Shown here in pieces: positions 1 to 5,882 of a stretch of DNA of 24,818 bases. A model generated the notes under the pieces. The model was given only the letters and a program-made list of their open reading frames with translations. It made no database searches and was not told the origin of the DNA. The stretch is from assembly GCA_035532215.1 (NCBI GenBank), contig DATKRK010000204.1, forward strand, positions 1 through 24,818, given 5' to 3'. The DNA comes from JAICIG01 sp035532215 (GTDB taxonomy: Bacteria; Planctomycetota; Planctomycetia; Pirellulales; JAICIG01). Every line of letters starts with the position of its first letter. Position 1 is the first letter of the stretch. A program made the position numbers and the translations under genes.

Positions 1-2388
1 CGACGATTGCCTCAACTGGCGCGGTTATTGAGCAAGAAGCACCCGCTGTTCGGCGATCAACTGCTGGGCGTGATCGAGCTGGCCGAAAGCGAGAGCGAGC
101 AGTCGCGTTCGCGGACGCTGTGCGAAGCGGCGATTGCGCAAGTGGCCGAAGCCGCCGCCCGCCGCGATTTCAGCGACGCCGTCCCGGCGCCGCGGCGCCG
201 CCGCTGGCTGATGGCGGCGGCCGCGCCGGGCCTGTTGGCGCTGCTCGTGGCCGCGCTGGCGCCCGCCGCCGCGGGCAACGCCTGGTTGCGTTTTCTGGCG
301 CCCTGGAAGAACACGCCCCGCTATACGTTTGCCGCGCTGGCCAAGCTGCCCGAACGGCTGGTCGTGCCGCACGGCGAACCATTCTCGCTCTCGGTGCGCC
401 TCGACGATCGATCTCGCTGGCGCCCGGCCTCAGGCGCGGTGCGCTACGGCGGACAACCGCCGATCGCGGCTTCGTTCGCCGACGGGCAATACGTGTTCGA
501 GTTGCCGCCGCAATTGGAAGCCGATTGGCTTTCGGTGCGGATCGGCGACGCCGCGAAGCGAATTCGCGTCGAACCGACCTTCCGCCCGGAACTGACTTCG
601 GCCCAAGCCATCGTCAACCTGCCGGACTACTTGGGCCGTCCCGAGCCGATCGAAAAGGACGTCCGCGGCGGATCGTTGTCGGCGGTCAAAGGCAGTCGTG
701 TCGCCCTGAAGGTCGAGGCCAACCGCGCGCTAGCCGGCGCCACGCTCGACGGCCAGGCCCTTCGACCGCAAGGCGCCGCCGTCGCCGCGCCGCCGGCGCT
801 GGTCGAAGCATCGCGGAAGGTCGAATTAGAGTGGCAGGACGAAGACGGGCTATCGGCCCAGGCGCCGTTCACGCTGGCGATCCAAAGCCGCGACGACGAG
901 GCGCCGGTCGCGGCCTGCGAGAACTTGCCGCGGCAAAAGGTCGTGCTCGATTCCGAGCAGCTCAGCTTCAACGTCAAAGCTTTCGACGATTTCGGCGTCA
1001 AGTGCGTTGGCATGGAGTGGCACGGCATCGAGGAAGAAGGCGCCCCGGTGACGCCCGCCCACGGCGAACGGCTGCTGGCCGCGGGCGGCCAGGATCAGGA
1101 GCAACTCGAAGCCGTCGGCGCCTTCTGCGCCAAGACGCTCGGCATCGCGCCGCAGCCGGTCAACGTGCGGATCTATGTCGAAGACTATCTGCCCGGCCGG
1201 CCGCGCGTCTATTCGCCCAACTTCACGCTCTACGTGCTGACCGCCGAGGAGCACGCGGTCTGGCTGACCGAACAGTTGCACAAGTGGCAGCGGTACTCGC
1301 TGGAAGTCCGCGATCGCGAATTGCAACTCTACGAGACGAACAAGGAGTTGCGCGAGCTGGCGCCAGAAGAACTCGACGAACCCGAGACGCGCAAGCAGGT
1401 CGAGCGGCAAGCGGCGGCAGAGCGGGCGAACGGCAAGCGGCTTTCGGGCCTGGTCGCCGCCGGCGAAGACCTGGTGGCCCAGGCCGCGCGCAATCCGCAA
1501 TTCGGCGTGGGTCATTTGGAGAAATGGGCCGAAATGCTGCAAGTGCTCAAAGACATCTCGGGCAACCGCATGCCATCGGTGGCCGATCTGCTGAAGCAAG
1601 CCGCAACGGCCCCGGCAATGGCCGCCAAGCCGAAACCTGCGGGTCCGAAAGTCGGGCAGGTTCGGGCCGCGGGCGGCGGCAAACCCGGCGACAGCGACGA
1701 AGACCAGCCGCAATCGGCCAAGCCGCCGACGCCGTCGCTGGTCGATGTCGAAAGCACGCAGATGAAGAACAAGCCGCAGGAGGGAAGCGAATCGCCGCCG
1801 TCGAAACCCTCTTCGCCGCGGCTCGGTTTGCCGACGACCACGGTGATGGGCGGAGTCAAGAAATCGAACGACTCGTGCCCGGCGAGCGAACAGGTCGAAG
1901 AAGCGGTGCGCCAGCAGGAAGACTTGCTGGCCGAGTTCGAAAAAGTGGCCGACGAGTTGAACCGCATCCTGGCCAATCTCGAAGGCAGCACGTTCCTCAA
2001 ACGTCTGAAGGCCGCCGCGCGCAAAGAGACGCAAGTCGCCAGCGATCTGAGCGACCGCGTCTCTAGCGAGTTTGGCGTGCCCGACGCGGCCATGTCGGCG
2101 GGCAGCCAGACGATCGTCGCCAAGCTGGCCGAACGGCAGCAGGGCGTCTCCGAAAACGTGGGCGTGATTCTGGAAGACATGCTGGCCTATTTCGAACGCC
2201 GGCGCCAGTTGAAGTTCAAAGTGGTCAGCGACGAAATGAAGCAATTGGACGTCGTCGGCAAGCTGGCCCGGATCGGCGAAGAGCTGCCCCAGGAGACCGG
2301 CCTGTCGATCGCCCAGTGCGAGTACTGGTCGGATACGCTCGACCGCTGGGCCGAAGACCTGCTCGATCCGCGCAACGACGGGCACTGA
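1..2388 (+). CDS. DUF4175-like membrane/coiled-coil protein, N-terminal part (5' partial, ends at in-frame TGA)
   Basis: The frame is open from base 1, so the true start lies upstream of the window; the TTG at 7 is only the first possible start inside it. After a short cytoplasmic stretch there is one strongly hydrophobic segment (about residues 68-90, after RRRR), then a long extracytoplasmic region of beta-rich character (to about residue 410), then helical, charged coiled-coil sequence and a Pro/Ser/Lys-rich linker (about 540-620). This resembles the large DUF4175-like proteins of planctomycetes that sit in clusters with squalene-cyclase-fold proteins; the biochemical role is unknown. The frame stops at TGA 2386-2388, but the same frame continues at once as convincing coding sequence to 3006, so this is probably the N-terminal four-fifths of one protein rather than a complete one. 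The three following genes run the same way and may be co-transcribed. Confidence 0.75.
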   Translation, partial: RRLPQLARLLSKKHPLFGDQLLGVIELAESESEQSRSRTLCEAAIAQVAEAAARRDFSDAVPAPRRRRWLMAAAAPGLLALLVAALAPAAAGNAWLRFLAPWKNTPRYTFAALAKLPERLVVPHGEPFSLSVRLDDRSRWRPASGAVRYGGQPPIAASFADGQYVFELPPQLEADWLSVRIGDAAKRIRVEPTFRPELTSAQAIVNLPDYLGRPEPIEKDVRGGSLSAVKGSRVALKVEANRALAGATLDGQALRPQGAAVAAPPALVEASRKVELEWQDEDGLSAQAPFTLAIQSRDDEAPVAACENLPRQKVVLDSEQLSFNVKAFDDFGVKCVGMEWHGIEEEGAPVTPAHGERLLAAGGQDQEQLEAVGAFCAKTLGIAPQPVNVRIYVEDYLPGRPRVYSPNFTLYVLTAEEHAVWLTEQLHKWQRYSLEVRDRELQLYETNKELRELAPEELDEPETRKQVERQAAAERANGKRLSGLVAAGEDLVAQAARNPQFGVGHLEKWAEMLQVLKDISGNRMPSVADLLKQAATAPAMAAKPKPAGPKVGQVRAAGGGKPGDSDEDQPQSAKPPTPSLVDVESTQMKNKPQEGSESPPSKPSSPRLGLPTTTVMGGVKKSNDSCPASEQVEEAVRQQEDLLAEFEKVADELNRILANLEGSTFLKRLKAAARKETQVASDLSDRVSSEFGVPDAAMSAGSQTIVAKLAERQQGVSENVGVILEDMLAYFERRRQLKFKVVSDEMKQLDVVGKLARIGEELPQETGLSIAQCEYWSDTLDRWAEDLLDPRNDGH

Positions 2389-2421
2389 CCGGGCGGCAAA
2401 TCGGCCGGCAGTTTGCCGCCC
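2386..2421 (+). other. In-frame TGA followed by perfect 10-bp stem-loop
   Basis: TGA at 2386-2388 is followed by C, generally a weak termination context. Two bases later a 10-base arm at 2391-2400 (GGGCGGCAAA) pairs perfectly with 2412-2421 (TTTGCCGCCC) around an 11-base loop. There is no T-run after it, so it does not look like an intrinsic terminator. The reading frame continues through the hairpin. It could be a SECIS-like or readthrough-stimulating structure, or a chance product of GC-rich Gly-Gly-Lys and Leu-Pro-Pro codons. The loop begins only 13 bases after the TGA, closer than in typical bacterial SECIS elements. Confidence 0.5.
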
Positions 2422-3006
2422 TCCGTCGTGTTGGAAGTCATGCAAATTCTCGAAGCTGAAATCAACCTGCGAGACGAGACGCGCGTCGCCGAGCAATCGC
2501 GCCCGGCCGTCGAACGCAAGGAGTACGAAGAGCAAGCGGGCAAACTTTCCAAAACGCAAGACGAGCTGCGCGAGCGCGTCGAAGCGGTCGTCAAGCGGCT
2601 GAACGAGTTGCCCAACGGCGCCGAGGAATTCGCCTACGAGATCAATTTGCTCGGCAACGTCGCCCGCGTGATGGTCGAGACCACCGGCATTCTGGCCCAA
2701 CCGAATACCGGGCCCCAGGCTGTCGCGGCCGAAACGGAAATCATCGAGATGCTGCTCCAGGCGAAACGTTGCAATCCGAAGTCGGGCGGAGGCGGCGGCG
2801 CCTCGCCGGGCGGAGGCGGCGCCAAGGATCCGGCCCAGCAGCCGGCCCTGGCCCTGATCGGCGCCGGCGCCAACGAACACGCCCGCGCCGAAGTGCGCGA
2901 CGTGCCGCAGTCCAGCGGCGAAGCCGGCCGCACGCTGCCCGAAGAGTTCCGCGCCGGGCTCGATGAGTATTTCAATCGGCTGGAAAGCCGCCGGAAGACG
3001 CGATGA
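2413..3006 (+). CDS. C-terminal continuation of the DUF4175-like protein after an in-frame stop
   Basis: This is in the same frame as the upstream part, with open reading from 2389 onwards. The sequence is helical and charged (ILEAEINLRDETRVAEQ and onwards), then Gly-rich (about residues 120-140), and ends LPEEFRAGLDEYFNRLE, which fits the usual end of this family as I recall it. Possible separate starts are TTG 2413, GTG 2428 and ATG 2440. None has a well-spaced Shine-Dalgarno: GGAAG lies only 2 bases before the ATG. Independent translation is therefore not well supported. I read it as the tail of the preceding gene, separated by a nonsense codon, a recoded codon or a sequence error. Its stop (3004-3006) lies just before the ribosome binding site of the next gene. 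Confidence 0.6.
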   Translation: MPPSVVLEVMQILEAEINLRDETRVAEQSRPAVERKEYEEQAGKLSKTQDELRERVEAVVKRLNELPNGAEEFAYEINLLGNVARVMVETTGILAQPNTGPQAVAAETEIIEMLLQAKRCNPKSGGGGGASPGGGGAKDPAQQPALALIGAGANEHARAEVRDVPQSSGEAGRTLPEEFRAGLDEYFNRLESRRKTR

Positions 3007-3017
3007 GGAGCCGCCGC

Positions 3018-4679
3018 ATGAGCTTTTGGCGCCAAGCCGCTTTCTGCCTCGCAGCGTTTTACGCATTCTTATGCTGCGGTCTCGCCGTAGCACAAGACCG
3101 CGACCTGATCGACGACTTGCCTCGCGCCAGGCCGGCGCTTCCCAGAGACGTGCTGATTAACGACTTGCCGCCGGTGGCGGGAGTTATTAAAGGGGCGCCT
3201 CCTCCGAAGACGCCGCTGGAGCAGTTCCGCGAACGGCTGGAGCAGGAGTTGAACTTCGTGGGCCGCGCGTGCCAGTTGTCGCCCGAGGAGCGCGAGGCGC
3301 TCGGCAAGGCGGGCGACGAGATCGTCGAGCGGTTCAAGCCGCTGCTGGAAAAGCAGCCGCCGGCCGCCCACGGGGAAAGGATGGTCGCGCTGAACAACGG
3401 CCAGGTCGTCGTGCTCGATGCTCGGGGCGGCGTGCAGACGCTGATTCCCGACCGGCTGCTGCAAGCGCAAGTCGACATTGCCGTCCAGGGCTCGCTGACG
3501 GCAAAGCGCTTGGCGACGCTCGAAGCCCAGCGCGAACGATTGGAACAAAAGGCCCGCCAGGCGCACGTACTCGGCTTGCTGGCGGCCGTCGACGACGCAA
3601 TGCTGCTGACCGACGAAGAGCGCCAACGCCTGGCCGCTTATCTTGACGCCAATTGGAAGGCCGTTTGGGGGCAGGTCGTGTCCGGCAGCCAGTTGACCGC
3701 GCCTGGCGCCACGCCGCTGCAAACGGGCAAAGCCCGCGGGCTGGGCGGCGTGTTCGACCTGTTCGACGCCGACTTGGAGCCGATCTTGCGGCCCGCCCAA
3801 GTGGCCGCTTGGCGCGAGATGCGCGCCCTGCGCATCGTCAATAGCCCCGTGCTGCCGAACGGGGTGCTCTGGAAGGGCCGGAATATCCTGGTGCAAGGCG
3901 CGGCGCGGGCGCGCATCGTTCGAAACGCCAATGGGCAAAATGTCCTCATTCGCGAAGGAGGGGCCGCCGCGCCTGTGCAGGTTCCGATTCAAGGCGGGCT
4001 GGCGGTCAACGGCCGCCGACCGTTTGCCGCAGCCGATCCGGCCGAGAACCCGAACTTGCCGGTCTTCAAGCCCGCCAAAGAACTGACGTTGCTGTTGAAC
4101 TTGCTCGTCGAAAACGCCGCCTTGGCCGGCGGGCTGACCGACGAGCAGCGCGAAACGCTGCTCTTGGCCGGCATGTTGGACATCCGCCGCTACGCCGCCG
4201 AGCGCGAGCAAGAGTGGCAGGAAATGCTCCAGCACGCCGACGTGGCGCCGGGCAACCGGCATATTGCCGTGCGAGCCGAAACGGCCGCCGCTTCGAATCC
4301 CTTCGCCGAGGCGACCTCGCGCTTTCGCAAAGCCCTGGCCAGCCGGCTTTCCGAAGAGCAGCTTGCACGCCTGGCCGAAGTCGAACGGAAACGGCGCGAA
4401 TTGCGGCGCGAGGCGGCCGTCGCGTCGGTCGTCCGCGAATTCGACGAAGTCGCCAAGTTGACCAGCAAACAGTGGAACGCCCTGGCCGACGCGCTGCGCC
4501 GGCGACTGCCGCCGCTTTCCGGCGCCGCGACGCAAGACGACTCGCTCAGCGAGGCGCTGGCCTGCATGTCGGGGCTCGGTAAAACGGATCTCCAGCCGAT
4601 CGTGGACGAAGACCAGTGGCCCGCCGCCGAGCAAAAGCTGATCGAACTGAAACAAACCGCCGCTCGACTGCAACCATAG
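3018..4679 (+). CDS. Secreted helical protein with LTxxQ-like repeats, function unknown
   Basis: The ATG at 3018 is chosen over the one at 3003 because GAGGAG sits 7 bases upstream and it gives a clean signal peptide (hydrophobic core after MSFWRQ, ending near LAVAQ). The mature protein, about 530 residues, is mostly helical. It carries several sites of the form L-S/T-x-E-x-R/Q: LSPEEREAL, LTDEERQRL, LTDEQRETL, LSEEQLARL and LTSKQWNAL. These recall the LTxxQ motif of Spy/CpxP periplasmic proteins, but the length and spacing differ and I do not assign that function. It is closely coupled to the DUF4175-like gene upstream and precedes the squalene-cyclase-fold gene, so a shared envelope role is plausible. 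The stop codon lies inside a repeat copy (4674-4712). Confidence 0.8.
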   Translation: MSFWRQAAFCLAAFYAFLCCGLAVAQDRDLIDDLPRARPALPRDVLINDLPPVAGVIKGAPPPKTPLEQFRERLEQELNFVGRACQLSPEEREALGKAGDEIVERFKPLLEKQPPAAHGERMVALNNGQVVVLDARGGVQTLIPDRLLQAQVDIAVQGSLTAKRLATLEAQRERLEQKARQAHVLGLLAAVDDAMLLTDEERQRLAAYLDANWKAVWGQVVSGSQLTAPGATPLQTGKARGLGGVFDLFDADLEPILRPAQVAAWREMRALRIVNSPVLPNGVLWKGRNILVQGAARARIVRNANGQNVLIREGGAAAPVQVPIQGGLAVNGRRPFAAADPAENPNLPVFKPAKELTLLLNLLVENAALAGGLTDEQRETLLLAGMLDIRRYAAEREQEWQEMLQHADVAPGNRHIAVRAETAAASNPFAEATSRFRKALASRLSEEQLARLAEVERKRRELRREAAVASVVREFDEVAKLTSKQWNALADALRRRLPPLSGAATQDDSLSEALACMSGLGKTDLQPIVDEDQWPAAEQKLIELKQTAARLQP

Positions 4680-4712
4680 TAGTAGGCACGCTCCGCGTGC
4701 CGTAACCGGAAC
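4674..4712 (-). repeat. Small hairpin repeat, copy 1
   Basis: The stem is GGCACGC (4685-4691) and GCGTGCC (4695-4701) around TCC. Read on the minus strand it matches the copies at 4810-4847 and 24515-24552, including the flanking TACGGCAC and GTGCCTRCTACT segments. It overlaps the TAG stop of the preceding gene. Confidence 0.75.
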
Positions 4713-4759
4713 AACAAAGGACCACACTGCCGCGAACACGGCGCCCAGGATCGCAATCG

Positions 4760-5872
4760 ATGCACGACATTCGACGCCAATCGCTATTGCGGAGCCGTGT
4801 TTTCACGCTGTTTGGCTACGGCACACGGAGTGTGCCTGCTACTTTGGTTATTGCGCTCGCCGCCCTCGCCGCATCGGCCCGCCCTGCCGCCGCGCAACTG
4901 CCCGAGTTGCGGCACGGCGCTGCGGTGCCGAAAGAAGTTCGCGATTGCTACGACCGGGCGCTTGCGTATCTGGCCGCCAGCCAGGGCGAGCGGGGCGACT
5001 GGCCAGAGGCCGGCCAGCAAGGGCCGGGCATCACCGGGTTGTGCCTGCTGGCGCTGTTGGCTTCGGGCGAAGATCCGAATTTCGGGCCTTACAGCCGCAA
5101 TGTGCGCAAGGCGCTCGCGAGCATCATCGAATCGCAAGACGCCCGCACCGGCTGCATCGGACCGGGCAACATGTACCATCACGGCTTCGCCATGCTGGCG
5201 CTGGCCGAAGCCTACGGCGCCGTTGACGACCGCAATCTGTGGGAGCAGGGCGGCCGCGACCGCCCGTCGATCGGTCAATCGCTGGAATTGGCGGTGCGCT
5301 GCGCGATCACGTCGCAGGACCAGAACCCCTTCGGCGGCTGGCGCTATTCGCCCAACGCGCGCGACGCCGACACTTCGGTCAGCGGGGCGGTGTTCGTCGG
5401 GCTGTTGGCGGCGCGGAACGCCGGCATCGAAGTTCCCGACAAGAACATCGAGCGGGCGCTGGCCTATTACAAGCAAATGACGTCGAACGACGGCAGCGTC
5501 GGCTATGCCGGCGGCATGGGCGGCCCCGGCGGTTCAGAGGCCCGCTCGTCGATCGCCACGCTGATCTACGCGGTCGCCCGGCGCAAAGACCTCAAAGAGT
5601 ATGCGGCGACGTTGAGCTACGTGAAGGACAGCAGCCAGCACGGCAACACCGGCCACTATGCGGAATACACGGCCTATTACGAGGCCCAGGCGCTGTATCA
5701 AGGCGCCCCCGACGCCTGGGAGAAATGGAACGCGCTCGAAATCCGCCGCCTGAAGAAGGCCCAGCAGCCCGACGGCAGTTTTCCGGGCCAGCACGGGCCG
5801 GCCTACGGCACGGCGATGTCGGCGTTGGCGCTGGCGGTCAACTATCGTTTTTTGCCGATCTACGAACGCTAA
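4760..5872 (+). CDS. Secreted prenyltransferase/squalene-oxidase-repeat protein
   Basis: The 370-residue product has an alpha/alpha-barrel (terpenoid cyclase-like) fold, judged from repeated blocks: YLAASQGERGDW (about 73), GPGITGLCLLALL, YHHGFAMLALAEAYG, and GGWRYSPNARDADTSVSGA (about 192), with a late QQPDGSFPGQHGPAYGTAM block. Planctomycete proteins of this type are usually secreted and of unknown activity, and a true cyclase role is not supported. The ATG at 4760 gives an Arg-bearing n-region and a hydrophobic core ending RPAAAQ, so export is likely. The signal region is long because a hairpin repeat (4810-4847) is embedded in it, encoding roughly FGYGTRSVPATL. Starting after the repeat (TTG 4844) would leave no basic n-region. 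It lies between the LTxxQ-type protein and the thioredoxin-repeat protein, all on the same strand. Confidence 0.85.
   Translation: MHDIRRQSLLRSRVFTLFGYGTRSVPATLVIALAALAASARPAAAQLPELRHGAAVPKEVRDCYDRALAYLAASQGERGDWPEAGQQGPGITGLCLLALLASGEDPNFGPYSRNVRKALASIIESQDARTGCIGPGNMYHHGFAMLALAEAYGAVDDRNLWEQGGRDRPSIGQSLELAVRCAITSQDQNPFGGWRYSPNARDADTSVSGAVFVGLLAARNAGIEVPDKNIERALAYYKQMTSNDGSVGYAGGMGGPGGSEARSSIATLIYAVARRKDLKEYAATLSYVKDSSQHGNTGHYAEYTAYYEAQALYQGAPDAWEKWNALEIRRLKKAQQPDGSFPGQHGPAYGTAMSALALAVNYRFLPIYER
4810..4847 (+). repeat. Small hairpin repeat, copy 2, inside a signal-peptide coding region
   Basis: The stem is GGCACAC (4820-4826) and GTGTGCC (4830-4836) around GGA, followed by TGCTACTTTGG. It is nearly identical to the copy at 24515-24552 and inverted relative to the one at 4674-4712. 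It is read in frame as part of the signal region of the squalene-cyclase-fold protein. Confidence 0.8.
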
Positions 5873-5882
5873 GGAATCCAAG

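Noticed and set aside
2391..2421. Hairpin after the TGA as an intrinsic terminator
   Set aside because: There is no T-run after the stem and coding-like sequence continues in the same frame.
850..3093. Long minus-strand open frames opposite the DUF4175-like, LTxxQ and thioredoxin-repeat genes (also 3069-4739, 5838-8318), and plus-strand ones at 10076-11428 and 19477-20772
   Set aside because: They are His/Arg/Gly-rich, lack recognisable motifs and mirror GC-rich codon structure of convincing genes on the other strand.
4760..5872. True squalene or hopene cyclase
   Set aside because: At 370 residues with a signal peptide it is much shorter than cyclases, and I see no catalytic DxDD-type motif.
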